Source: Pseudonocardia hierapolitana
GTDB lineage: Bacteria > Actinomycetota > Actinomycetes > Mycobacteriales > Pseudonocardiaceae
Assembly: GCF_007994075.1 (NCBI RefSeq)
Contig: NZ_VIWU01000001.1
Location: forward strand, 7,874,001 to 7,938,000
Reading direction: 5' to 3'
Length of the DNA stretch: 64,000 nucleotides
Made by a program: the position numbers and the translations under genes
The notes under the pieces: generated by a model
Database searches by the model: none
What the model saw: the letters and a program-made list of their open reading frames with translations, nothing else
Told to the model about the DNA's origin: nothing
Shown: positions 22,151 through 29,548 of the stretch, in pieces
How the letters are laid out: each line of letters begins with the position of its first letter
Position numbering within the stretch: position 1 is the stretch's first letter

Positions 22151-23338
22151 TCACCATCCCGTGGGCAGCCCGACGGCGAGCACGGCGGTGTCGTCGTCCA
22201 CCTGGTCCGCCGACTCGACCAGGAGTGCGCGCACCGCTTCCACGACGACGGGGGCGGCGGCGGGCGCGAGCGATCCTGCGAACGCGCGCAGCGCGGCCTC
22301 CTCGTAGCGGTTGCGGGTGCCGTCGACGCGCATCTCGGTGAGGCCGTCCGTGTAGAGCAGCAGGGTGTCGCCCGGCGCGAGATCGGCCGTCGCGGCGACG
22401 AACTGCGGGTCGGGCAGCACACCGACCAGCTGCCCGCCGTTGGTGTGCAGGTAGTCGGCCGTGCCGTCCGCGCGCAGCAGCAGTGCAGGCGGGTGGCCGC
22501 CGCTGGCGAGATCGGCGCGGTACCCCGACGGGGTCGGGGTGAGCCGCCCGACGATCACCGTGCAGAAGCGGGCGTCGCCGGGGGCGTACTCCTGTTTGAG
22601 CACGGTGTCGAGGGTGCGCAGCACGGCGGCCGGCTCGGGGTCGTGCACGGCGGCGGCGCGCACCGTGTACCGGGCCAGCGATGTCACCGCCGCCGCGCCG
22701 GCGCCCTTGCCGCAGACGTCGCCGAGCACGAGCCCCCACCGGTCGTCCGGCAGGGGGAACAGGTCGTAGAAATCGCCCGTGACCTCGTAGCTCGACGCGG
22801 CGTTGTAGTGCGCCGCGACCTCCATCCCCGGCACCGTGGGGAGGACCGGCGGCAGCAGGCTGCGCTGCAGCGCAGCGGCGAGCCGGCGCACCTCGTCCCG
22901 CTCCCGGTCGGCCTCCTGGCGCGCTCGCAGCAGCTCCTGCTCGTACGCGCGCCGGTCACGGGCGTCGAACACCGCGGCTCGGACCTGCCTCGGCCGCCCG
23001 TCCGCGCCTGCGGCGAGCGCGCACGTGACCAGCACCGGCAGCCGTCCGCCGCTCGCGGTCCGCAGCTCGAGGGCGATCCCGCCGACCTCGCCCTGCATCC
23101 GCAGCAACGGGAACAGGTGGGTCTCGCAGTAGATCCGTCCGCCCACGGTGAGCAGGTCGGGGAAGCGCAACACGCCCACGACCTGCTCACGGTCGTAGCC
23201 GAGCCACCGCAGCAGCGTGGTGTTGATCCGGGTGATCTGCCCCTCCGGAGTGGTCGACAGGTAGCCGCAAGGGGCGTGCTCGTACAGGTCCTCCGCGGTC
23301 TCCTCGGGGACCGCAGGCGGAGAGGCCGGGCCCGTCAC
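22151..23338 (-). CDS. PAS-PP2C (SpoIIE-type) phosphatase, RsbP-like
   Basis: A 395-residue signalling phosphatase: a PAS domain (YEHAPCGYLSTTPEGQITRI, about residues 15-125), a coiled-coil linker (QELLRARQEADRERDEVRRL), then a PP2C/SpoIIE domain with YEVTGDFYDLFPL, LGDVCGKGAGAAAV, LASGGHPPALLL and DTLLLYTDGLTEM, all carrying the metal-binding residues, and ending DDDTAVLAVGLP. That order matches B. subtilis RsbP, which dephosphorylates the anti-anti-sigma factor RsbV on energy stress. Its start overlaps the stop of an RsbQ-like hydrolase gene by four bases, which supports the assignment. No RsbV/RsbW-like gene is in the window. Confidence 0.88.
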   Translation of the reverse strand: MTGPASPPAVPEETAEDLYEHAPCGYLSTTPEGQITRINTTLLRWLGYDREQVVGVLRFPDLLTVGGRIYCETHLFPLLRMQGEVGGIALELRTASGGRLPVLVTCALAAGADGRPRQVRAAVFDARDRRAYEQELLRARQEADRERDEVRRLAAALQRSLLPPVLPTVPGMEVAAHYNAASSYEVTGDFYDLFPLPDDRWGLVLGDVCGKGAGAAAVTSLARYTVRAAAVHDPEPAAVLRTLDTVLKQEYAPGDARFCTVIVGRLTPTPSGYRADLASGGHPPALLLRADGTADYLHTNGGQLVGVLPDPQFVAATADLAPGDTLLLYTDGLTEMRVDGTRNRYEEAALRAFAGSLAPAAAPVVVEAVRALLVESADQVDDDTAVLAVGLPTGW

Positions 23339-24138
23339 CGCAGCTCGGCGGCGAACTCCGCGATCGCCGCGCCGGTGGCCTCGGGCGCGCTCAGCTGCGG
23401 GCAGTGCCCGGTGGCGTCCAAGGTGACCAGCCGGCTGCCGCCCACGGCGGCGTGGACGTACGCGCCCACCTCCGGTGGGGCGATCACGTCCTGCCGGCAT
23501 TCCACGACGAGCGTCGGCACGGCGACGGCGGCGAGGTCGGCCCGGTTGTCCGACAGGAAGGTGGCGCGAGCGAAGACGCGCGCGATGGCCGGGTCGGTTC
23601 GGCAGAAGCTGTTGGTGAGCTCCTCCCCCAGCTCCGGGCGATCCGGGTTGCCCATGATGACCGGTGCCATCGCCGCCGACCAGCCCAGGTAGTTGCTCTC
23701 CAGCGAGTCGAGCAGCTCCTCGATGTCCGCCTCGCTGAACCCGCCCCGGTAGTCCTCGTCGTCGATGTAGCGCGGCGACGGCGTCAGCAGCACCAGCCCG
23801 GCGAAACGCGCGGGCTCCCGGTTCACGGCGAGCACGGCGATCATCGCGCTCACCGAGTGCCCGACGAGCACGGCGTCGTGCAGGTCGAGCTCGGCGCAGA
23901 TCTCCAGCACGTCCTCGGCGTACCCGTCGAGGGCGGCGTAGCGCTCCTCGCGCCACGCGGACAGGTCCGAGCGGCCCGCTCCGACGTGGTCGAAGAGCAC
24001 GACCCGGAAGTCACGGGCCAGCCGCGGCACGACGAGGCGCCACAGGTTCTGGTCGCACCCGAACCCGTGGGCGAGCACAACGGCGCGTCCCTCCGGGCGG
24101 CCGGTGACGACGACGTTGTTCCTGCTCCGCACGTCCAC
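23335..24138 (-). CDS. Alpha/beta hydrolase, RsbQ-like
   Basis: A 267-residue alpha/beta hydrolase closely resembling B. subtilis RsbQ (269 residues). Visible shared segments include VVLAHGFGCDQNLWRLVVPR, VVLFDHVGAGRSDLSAW, YAALDGYAEDVLEICAELDL and NSFCRTDPAIARVFARATF. The catalytic Ser lies in VLVGHSVSAM (near residue 95), Asp in ECRQDVIAP (near 217) and His in TGHCPQLS (near 244). RsbQ binds a small hydrophobic ligand and activates RsbP; it is related to plant karrikin/strigolactone receptors. The GTG at 24138 was chosen because GGCAGGAT precedes it. It is coupled to the RsbP-like gene. Confidence 0.88.
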   Translation of the reverse strand: MDVRSRNNVVVTGRPEGRAVVLAHGFGCDQNLWRLVVPRLARDFRVVLFDHVGAGRSDLSAWREERYAALDGYAEDVLEICAELDLHDAVLVGHSVSAMIAVLAVNREPARFAGLVLLTPSPRYIDDEDYRGGFSEADIEELLDSLESNYLGWSAAMAPVIMGNPDRPELGEELTNSFCRTDPAIARVFARATFLSDNRADLAAVAVPTLVVECRQDVIAPPEVGAYVHAAVGGSRLVTLDATGHCPQLSAPEATGAAIAEFAAELR

Positions 24139-24182
24139 CGGCGCATCCTGCCACCGGGGACGCGGACCTGCCGTCCCTGCCG

Positions 24183-24584
24183 TCACTCCCCGAGGACCGA
24201 CAGGAGGGCGCGGGCGTAGGCCCGTTCGGCATCCAGGTCGACGTGTCGCTCCTCGGTGCCGTCCCGCCCCTCGATCGCGACCGCGAAGCCGTCTCCGATC
24301 GGCTCGAGGCGCCGGAACCGGGGGCCGAGCGCCTCACGCAGCTGACCCTCGCGGGGCAGCCAGACCACCGCCTCCTGCGGCACGCTGTCCAGCGCCCACT
24401 CCGTGGTGCCGTTGAAGCGGATCAGCGGGCCGGTGGGCGCCTGGTGGACGTCGATCGTCAGCTCGCTGACCACGAACACCTCGGCGTCCATCTCCCGGCC
24501 GGGGATGACGAACCGGTCCCCCGAGGCGGGCGACCATCCCAGCCCGGCCGCGCGCAGGCGCAGCGCCAGCTCGACAGAGATCAT
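24183..24584 (-). CDS. Conserved actinobacterial protein of unknown function
   Basis: A 133-residue protein beginning MISVELALRLRAAGLGWSPA with later segments VVSELTIDVHQAPTGPLIRF and NGTTEWALDSV. I recall similar actinobacterial proteins labelled as CpaE-like, but nothing here shows a P-loop or receiver domain, so that label is probably a misnomer. No signal peptide, membrane segment or catalytic motif is visible. Its ATG overlaps the stop of the DUF2237 gene by four bases (ATGA), and the RsbQ-like gene begins about 45 bases further on, so all four genes may be one transcript. Confidence 0.7.
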   Translation of the reverse strand: MISVELALRLRAAGLGWSPASGDRFVIPGREMDAEVFVVSELTIDVHQAPTGPLIRFNGTTEWALDSVPQEAVVWLPREGQLREALGPRFRRLEPIGDGFAVAIEGRDGTEERHVDLDAERAYARALLSVLGE

Positions 24585-24955
24585 GTCGCCTGCACGGCGT
24601 GCGCGCGGAGGTCGTCGAGGTCCACCCAGTCCAGGGTGCGGGCGTGCGTGGCCTCCAGCACCACGGGCGGCGCGACCCCGGCGGCGAGCGCCTCCACCCA
24701 TCGGTCGGCGCACACGCACCACCGGTCCCCCGGCCGCAGGCCGGCGAAGCCGTACTCGGGCCGCGGGGTGGACAGATCGTTCCCCCGCTCGACGCTGAAC
24801 TCCAGGAACTCGGCGGTGACCTGCGCGCAGACCGTGTGCACCCCCGCGTCCTCGCCGCCGGTGTCGCAGCAGCCGGTGCGGTAGAAGCCGGTCATCGGGT
24901 CGGTGCCGCAGGTCTGCAGCTCACCGCCCAGGACGTTGCGCGCCATGTGCCTCAC
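24581..24955 (-). CDS. DUF2237 family protein
   Basis: A 124-residue protein of the DUF2237 family: NVLGGELQTCGTDPMTGFYR, TGCCDTGGEDAGVHTVCAQV and EFLEFSVERGNDLSTPRPEY, then GLRPGDRWCVCADRW. It has six Cys, several in conserved positions, suggesting a metal site or disulphides, but no function is established. The start may be GTG at 24955 or the ATG nine bases later. It heads the run of genes leading to the RsbQ/RsbP-like pair. Confidence 0.88.
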   Translation of the reverse strand: MRHMARNVLGGELQTCGTDPMTGFYRTGCCDTGGEDAGVHTVCAQVTAEFLEFSVERGNDLSTPRPEYGFAGLRPGDRWCVCADRWVEALAAGVAPPVVLEATHARTLDWVDLDDLRAHAVQAT

Positions 24956-24981
24956 CCAACCAGAACGGGTAGCCCGCGCGC

Positions 24982-25146
24982 ATGACCGAGCCGACCGAGA
25001 CGCAGCCCGACCCCGAGCCGCCGCCCGGCACGCCCGACCTGGACGTCGACCTGCCCGCCGACGAGGGCGGCGACGACCAGCCGGGCAACGTGCCCGCGGA
25101 CGACGACGTCGACCCGGACGCCGGAGCCATGGAGCCGCCCGACTGA
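24982..25146 (+). CDS. Small acidic, proline-rich protein
   Basis: A 54-codon frame from the ATG at 24982: MTEPTETQPDPEPPPGTPDL, then DVDLPADEGGDDQPGNVPAD and ending AMEPPD. Nearly one third of residues are Asp or Glu and a fifth are Pro, with no Lys, Arg, Cys or aromatic residue, so it is probably disordered. It is divergent from the DUF2237 gene and ends 23 bases before the long inverted repeat. I do not know a function; composition and placement suggest a real gene, but evidence is modest. Confidence 0.5.
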   Translation: MTEPTETQPDPEPPPGTPDLDVDLPADEGGDDQPGNVPADDDVDPDAGAMEPPD

Positions 25147-25169
25147 TCTGGTGAGCGGGGCCCGCGTCG

Positions 25170-25338
25170 CTAGGAGCGCCCGGAACAACTCCGACCTACT
25201 GCGCGGCGTCCAGGCGGCGCCCTCGCCGCGTTGGACGATCGCACCGATACAACAGCGGTATCGGCCCGATCGTCCGCCTTGCGATGGCACCACCTGGACG
25301 CCGCTCGCTACGGCCGGAGTTGTTCAGGACCCTCCTAG
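25170..25338. repeat. Large imperfect inverted repeat (two 81-base arms)
   Basis: Arms 25170-25250 and 25258-25338 are complementary at about three quarters of positions around the loop AACAGCG. Perfectly paired blocks include CTAGGAG/CTCCTAG at the ends, AACAACTCCG/CGGAGTTGTT, GCGGCGTCCAGG/CCTGGACGCCGC, GGACGATCG/CGATCGTCC, and CCGATAC/GTATCGG at the tip. The right end contains the mshC stop codon (25335-25337). No protein-coding gene fits inside. It may be a MITE-like element, a structured RNA, or an elaborate terminator for mshC. Confidence 0.85.
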
Positions 25339-26573
25339 AGCGCCACTCCGAGGAGCGCGTCGACCGCGTCACGGGCGAGGGCCGGGGCGCTCTCGTCGCG
25401 CCCGCGACGCTCCAGCGCCTCCCCCGCCCACGCGTCGACGGCGGCGAGCGCGGCGGGCGAGTCGAGGTCGTCGGCGAGGTGCGTGCGCAGCCGGGTCACC
25501 AGGTCGTGCGCGGGCGGGGCTGCGGGAAGCGCCACGGCGGCGCGCCAGCGGTCGAGCCGCGCCTCGGCGGTGGCGAGCAGGTCGGCGGTCCACGCGCGGT
25601 CGGTGCGGTAGTGGCCGGCGAGCAGCGCGAGCCGCACGGCGTTGGGGTCGACGTCCTCGGCGCGCAGCTTGGAGACGAACACGAGGTTGCCGCGTGACTT
25701 CGACATCTTCTCGCCGTCGAGGCCGATCATGCCGGCGTGCACGTAGTGCCGGGCGAACGGGTGCACGCCGGTGAACGCCTCGGCATGCGCCGCGCCGAAC
25801 TCGTGGTGCGGGAAGACCAGGTCGGACCCGCCCCCGTTCAGGTCGATCTGGTTGCCGAGCCGGTTGAGCGCGATCGCGGTGCACTCGACGTGCCAGCCAG
25901 GCCGGCCCGCGCCGAGGTCGGACTCCCAGTGCGGCTCGCCCGGCCGTGCCATGCGCCACAGCAGGGCGTCGGCCGGGTGTCGCTTGCCGGGGCGGTCCGG
26001 GTCGCCGCCGCGCTCCCGGGACAGCTCGATCATCGTGGCCTCGTCGTAGTTCGACTCGTAGCCGAAGTGGCCGCTCGCGTCCGAGTCGAAGTAGACGTCG
26101 GGGTACTCCGGATCGGGCACCCGGTACGCCGCGCCTGCCGCGAGCAGCTTGCCCACCAGCTCCGCGATCTCCCCCATCGCCTCGACCGCGCCGACGTACT
26201 GCCGCGGCGGCAGCACGCGCAGCGCCTCCATGTCCTCCCGGAACAGCGCCGTCTCGCGCATGCCGAGCACCACCCAGTCGTCGTGGTCGCGGGCGGCGCG
26301 CTCGAGCAGCGGGTCGTCGATGTCAGTGACGTTCTGCACGTAGTGCACGTCGTGGCCGAGGTCCCGCCACACGCGGTGGACCAGGTCGAACGCGAGGTAG
26401 GTGGCGGCGTGGCCGAGGTGGGTGGCGTCGTAGGGGGTGATGCCGCAGACGTACATGGTGGCCGTGCTCCCCGGCGCCGTGGGGCGGATCCGGGCGGATG
26501 CGGTGTCGTGCAACCGGAGCGGCGGACCCCCGCCTTGGAGCCGCGGGACTTCGACGGATGCCCAGGTCTGCAT
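25335..26573 (-). CDS. mshC: Cysteine:GlcN-inositol ligase (mycothiol synthesis)
   Basis: The 412-residue product ligates cysteine to GlcN-inositol, the third step to mycothiol, the main low-molecular-weight thiol of actinobacteria. It resembles cysteinyl-tRNA synthetase but begins [12 protein letters not shown] and is short, as MshC is. It has [20 protein letters not shown] (HIGH-like site and zinc Cys), [31 protein letters not shown] and the KMSKS loop [19 protein letters not shown] lies six bases before the ATG. It is divergent from a TetR gene, and its stop codon is within the large inverted repeat. Confidence 0.96.
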   Translation of the reverse strand: MQTWASVEVPRLQGGGPPLRLHDTASARIRPTAPGSTATMYVCGITPYDATHLGHAATYLAFDLVHRVWRDLGHDVHYVQNVTDIDDPLLERAARDHDDWVVLGMRETALFREDMEALRVLPPRQYVGAVEAMGEIAELVGKLLAAGAAYRVPDPEYPDVYFDSDASGHFGYESNYDEATMIELSRERGGDPDRPGKRHPADALLWRMARPGEPHWESDLGAGRPGWHVECTAIALNRLGNQIDLNGGGSDLVFPHHEFGAAHAEAFTGVHPFARHYVHAGMIGLDGEKMSKSRGNLVFVSKLRAEDVDPNAVRLALLAGHYRTDRAWTADLLATAEARLDRWRAAVALPAAPPAHDLVTRLRTHLADDLDSPAALAAVDAWAGEALERRGRDESAPALARDAVDALLGVAL

Positions 26574-26579
26574 AGCAAC

Positions 26580-26585
26580 AACCTA
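26580..26585 (-). promoter_or_regulatory. Leaderless-type -10 of mshC
   Basis: TAGGTT on the minus strand, followed by GTTGCT and then the mshC ATG. No purine-rich ribosome-binding site lies in those six bases. Confidence 0.5.
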
Positions 26586-26598
26586 CGTGATGCTATCT

Positions 26599-26629
26599 TT
26601 TGGGCAATCGCCCAAGGCGACTGCCCAAA
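26599..26629. promoter_or_regulatory. Palindromic operator upstream of TetR gene
   Basis: TTTGGGCAATCGCC and GGCGACTGCCCAAA are inverted copies differing at one position, separated by CAA. The palindrome overlaps a TATCTT -10-like hexamer (26594-26599) and ends next to the AAGGAGG ribosome-binding site of the TetR gene, so it is the likely autorepression site. Confidence 0.75.
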
Positions 26630-26640
26630 GGAGGATCCGC

Positions 26641-27213
26641 ATGGCCGGGACCGCGGCGAGCCGGGGGCGCGAAGTGCGACGTCGGCTGGTGCAGGCGGCA
26701 CGTGACCTCGTGCCCGAGCGCGGGTGGACGGCCGTGAGCACGCGCACGGTCGCCGAGCGCGCGGGCGTCGCACCGGGACTCGTGCACTACCACTTCTCCT
26801 CCCTGCAGGCGCTGCTCGCCGAGGCGGCCGTGGGCGCGCTGCGCGACATGGTCGGCGGCGCCGGGATGCTGGTGCAGCGGGCCGGCACCCCCGGCGAGCT
26901 CGTCGACCTGCTCACGGCCGAGGTGGAGCGCTACACCGGCACCGACCCGGCTTCCCTGCTGGCCGTCGAGACGTACCTGGCGGCCACCCGGGACCCGGAC
27001 CTGCGCCGGCAGCTCACCGCCGTCCTCGACGAGTTCCGGGCCCGGCTCGCCGACCGGTTGCGCGAGCACGGCGTGCCCGACCCGGATGCGACGGCGGCCG
27101 TGCTGGCCGCGGTGATCGACGGGGTGCTGCTGCACCGGGCACTGACCCCGCTGCCCGCCGGAACGGTCGCACCCGTCCTGCGCCGGATCGTCGAGAGGGG
27201 GCAACAGGGATGA
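26641..27213 (+). CDS. TetR-family transcriptional repressor
   Basis: A 190-residue TetR protein with the N-terminal helix-turn-helix REVRRRLVQAARDLVPERGW, TAVSTRTVAERAGVAPGLVH and YHFSSLQALLAEA, and a helical ligand-binding domain after it. The ATG at 26641 follows a near-perfect AAAGGAGG site. A 31-base palindrome upstream (26599-26629) is the probable operator. Its stop overlaps the start of a flavin monooxygenase gene (ATGA), so repressor and enzyme form one autoregulated operon; the inducer may be the monooxygenase substrate. Confidence 0.9.
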   Translation: MAGTAASRGREVRRRLVQAARDLVPERGWTAVSTRTVAERAGVAPGLVHYHFSSLQALLAEAAVGALRDMVGGAGMLVQRAGTPGELVDLLTAEVERYTGTDPASLLAVETYLAATRDPDLRRQLTAVLDEFRARLADRLREHGVPDPDATAAVLAAVIDGVLLHRALTPLPAGTVAPVLRRIVERGQQG

Positions 27214-28388
27214 AGGTCGTGATCTGCGGTGCGGGGATCTCCGGGCTCGCGCTGGCACACCGGATGCACGCCCACGGCTGGGACGTCGTGGTGCTGGAGC
27301 GGACGCCCGGGCCGCGCAGCCAGGGCTACATGATCGACTTCTTCGGGCCGGGGTTCGACGCGGCCGAGGCGATGGGCCTCCTGCCGGGGCTGCGCGAGCG
27401 CGCCCACCAGATCGACGAGGCCAGCTACGTCGACGCCGCGGGGCGCACCACCGCCCACCTCACCTTCGCCCGGTTCGCCGCCGCCGAACGGGGGCGCCTG
27501 CTGAGCCTGTTGCGGTCCGACCTGGAGGCGGAGCTGCGCGCACAGCTCCCCGACGGGGTGGAGCTGCGGTACGGCGCAGGCGTCGCGGAGGTGCGCGACG
27601 AGCCCGGCGGGGTGAGCGTCGGCGTCACCGACGGCACGCGGCTGGTCGCCGACCTCCTCGTCGGCGCGGACGGGGTCCACTCCACCGTGCGACGGCTGGT
27701 CTTCGGCGAGGAGCGGCGGTTCCTGCGCTACCTCGGCTTCCACACGTCGGCCTTCCAGTTCCACGACCCGGTCGTGGAGGAGGCCACCCGCCACCGGGTC
27801 TGCCTGACCGACACGCCGCGGCGCCAGATGGGGATCTACGGGCTCGGCGCCGGCCGGGTCGCGACGTTCACCGTGCACCGCACGGCCGACCCCACGCTGC
27901 CGGCGGACGCGCGGTCCGCGGTCCAGGAGGCGTACCGCTCCCTCGGGTGGCTGGTGCCCCGCGCGCTCGCCGCCTGCCCGCCGTCGTCCGAGGTCTTCTA
28001 CGACCAGGTCGCGCAGATCGAGATGCCGCGGTGGAGCCGCGGGCGGGTGGCGCTGCTGGGCGACGCGTGCGCCGCGGTGTCCCTGCTCGCGGGCCAGGGT
28101 GCCTCGCTCGGCCTCGGCGGCGCGTACGTCCTCGCCGAGGAGCTGGCCGCCGCCCCGACGGTCGAGGCGGGCCTGGAGCGGTACGAGCGCACCTGGCGCC
28201 CGGTCACCGCCGACCGGCAGGAGGCGGGCAGGCGGGCGGCGCGCTGGTTCCTGCCGGCCTCGCAGCGGCAGGTCCGGCTGCGCAGGGTCGCTCTGAAGCT
28301 CGGCCGCCTCCCCGGGCTGGACCGCGCGCTCGTCAGGGCCGTCGCGGGCGATCCGACGCCGGTGGTGGCCCGGCTGGCTGCTCGATAG
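27210..28388 (+). CDS. FAD-dependent (class A) monooxygenase
   Basis: A 392-residue flavoprotein hydroxylase: the FAD Rossmann motif VVICGAGISGLALAHRM at the N-terminus, the DG motif DLLVGADGVHSTVRRLVFG in the middle, and the GD motif RVALLGDACAAVSLLAGQGA that contacts the FAD ribityl chain. This is the p-hydroxybenzoate-hydroxylase fold used by NADPH-dependent hydroxylases of antibiotics and aromatics, including tetracycline-inactivating enzymes. Being coupled to its TetR regulator suggests an inducible detoxifying or catabolic role. The substrate cannot be assigned. Confidence 0.9.
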   Translation: MKVVICGAGISGLALAHRMHAHGWDVVVLERTPGPRSQGYMIDFFGPGFDAAEAMGLLPGLRERAHQIDEASYVDAAGRTTAHLTFARFAAAERGRLLSLLRSDLEAELRAQLPDGVELRYGAGVAEVRDEPGGVSVGVTDGTRLVADLLVGADGVHSTVRRLVFGEERRFLRYLGFHTSAFQFHDPVVEEATRHRVCLTDTPRRQMGIYGLGAGRVATFTVHRTADPTLPADARSAVQEAYRSLGWLVPRALAACPPSSEVFYDQVAQIEMPRWSRGRVALLGDACAAVSLLAGQGASLGLGGAYVLAEELAAAPTVEAGLERYERTWRPVTADRQEAGRRAARWFLPASQRQVRLRRVALKLGRLPGLDRALVRAVAGDPTPVVARLAAR

Positions 28389-28397
28389 CGCCCGTCG

Positions 28398-28574
28398 TCA
28401 GGCCCACCACTCGTGCGGGAGCTTTGCCTCGATATCGCGCACGTGCCGGCGGGCGCAGGCCGGGCACAGCCAGTGCTCGCGGCCGTCGGGGTCGCGTTCG
28501 CGGGCCCAGGCGATGGCGCTCGCCGCGTCGGGATCGCGAGCGGTACCGCAGTGCCGGCAGGTGTGCACGCGCAC
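28398..28574 (-). CDS. Small zinc-ribbon protein
   Basis: A 58-codon frame: VRVHTCRHCGTARDPDAASA, IAWARERDPDGREHWLCPAC and ARRHVRDIEAKLPHEWWA. Two CxxC pairs (HTCRHCG and LCPACAR) about 30 residues apart form a likely zinc ribbon, and the ending HVRDIEAKLPHEWW seems to be a conserved motif that I recall from other small actinobacterial proteins. The GTG at 28574 gives the natural N-terminus. It is convergent with the monooxygenase gene (9-base gap) and divergent from nagK. A nucleic-acid or protein-binding role is likely but unproven. Confidence 0.8.
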   Translation of the reverse strand: MRVHTCRHCGTARDPDAASAIAWARERDPDGREHWLCPACARRHVRDIEAKLPHEWWA

Positions 28575-28620
28575 AGCATGCCGACTTGCCCACGGCCCTG
28601 CCGCGTGACAACCTGAGTCA

Positions 28621-28636
28621 AGTCATCTAGACCAAA
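28621..28636. promoter_or_regulatory. DasR-like operator (dre site) of nag operon
   Basis: AGTCATCTAGACCAAA matches the DasR-responsive element (consensus A[C/G]TGGTCTAGACCA[C/G]T, known from Streptomyces) at about 12 of 16 positions, including the central TCTAGACCA. It lies ten bases before the nagK start, where a GntR-family repressor would block transcription until GlcN-6-P accumulates. Confidence 0.65.
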
Positions 28637-28645
28637 CGTCTACTT

Positions 28646-29548
28646 GTGAGGGTGCGCGTGCGGACCGTCATCGGGGTCGACATCGGCGGCTCCAAGACGC
28701 ACGGGATCCGCGCGGTCGACGGCGAGCCGGTGACCGAGGCGGTGGCGGGCAGCGCCAACGTCGCCGCGGTGGGCGTCCCGGAGGCCGGCCGCCAGCTGGA
28801 GGCCCTGTTCGCCCAGCTGGGCACGCACGGGGTCGAAGCCGTGTGCGCCGGGGCTGCGGGCGCCGACGGCACCGAGTCGATCGGCGCCATCACGCGCCTC
28901 ATCACCGGCCTCGTTCCGGGGGCGCAGGTCAGCGTGGTGCACGACGCGCGGCTCGTGCTCGCGGCAGAGGGCCTGGACGCGGGCGTCTCCCTGATCGCCG
29001 GCACCGGCTCGGTGGCGTGGGGCAGGCGCGTCGACGGCACGGAGGCCCGGGCGGGCGGATGGGGTCACCTGCTCGGCGACGAGGGCAGCGGCTACCGGGT
29101 GGCGATCGACGCCGTGCGGCACGCCCTGGACCGGATGGACGCCGGCGAGCCTGCCGACCGGCTCACCGGCGCGCTGCTCTCCCGTTGTGGCCTCGCCGAC
29201 CGCACCGAGCTGATCGACTTCGTCTACGTCCGCAAGGACCGTCGGTACTGGGCGGAGCGGGCCGCCGTCGTCACCGAGCTCGCCGCGCAGGGCGACCCGG
29301 CCGCCGCCGTGATCGTCGACGCCGCCGCCGACGCCCTCGCCGCGCTCGCCGCACGGGTGCTCGGCCGGCTGGGCCTGGCCGGCCCCGTGGTGCTCGGCGG
29401 CGGCTTCGCCGTTCACCAGCCGCTGCTGCAGCGGGCCGTCTGCGAGCGGCTGGTCGGCACCGAGGTGCGCGTTCTCACCCATGCCCCGGCCGTCGGTGCG
29501 GTGCGACTGGCGGCCGCTCTCCCCCGTCCCGAGATGGAGAAGCTGTGA
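28646..29548 (+). CDS. N-acetylglucosamine kinase, BadF/BadG family
   Basis: A 300-residue ASKHA-fold kinase: phosphate-1 motif VIGVDIGGSKTHGIRAVDG, VSLIAGTGSVAWGRR (phosphate-2), GGWGHLLGDEGSGYRVAIDA and VVLGGGFAVHQPLLQ. This is the eukaryote-type GlcNAc kinase/BadF family. Being first in an operon with a SIS deaminase and NagA, it most likely phosphorylates imported GlcNAc to GlcNAc-6-P. A DasR-like palindrome precedes the GTG start. Its stop overlaps the next start (GTGA). A glucosamine kinase role is an alternative. Confidence 0.87.
   Translation: MRVRVRTVIGVDIGGSKTHGIRAVDGEPVTEAVAGSANVAAVGVPEAGRQLEALFAQLGTHGVEAVCAGAAGADGTESIGAITRLITGLVPGAQVSVVHDARLVLAAEGLDAGVSLIAGTGSVAWGRRVDGTEARAGGWGHLLGDEGSGYRVAIDAVRHALDRMDAGEPADRLTGALLSRCGLADRTELIDFVYVRKDRRYWAERAAVVTELAAQGDPAAAVIVDAAADALAALAARVLGRLGLAGPVVLGGGFAVHQPLLQRAVCERLVGTEVRVLTHAPAVGAVRLAAALPRPEMEKL

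Noticed and set aside
25170..25338. Long inverted repeat as an IS element
   Set aside because: No transposase gene and no clear target-site duplication at its ends; only a MITE-like or RNA interpretation remains.
28333..28611. A 92-codon minus-strand frame over the zinc-ribbon gene
   Set aside because: Arg-rich low-complexity translation; the zinc-ribbon frame in the same place has CxxC motifs and a natural start and stop.
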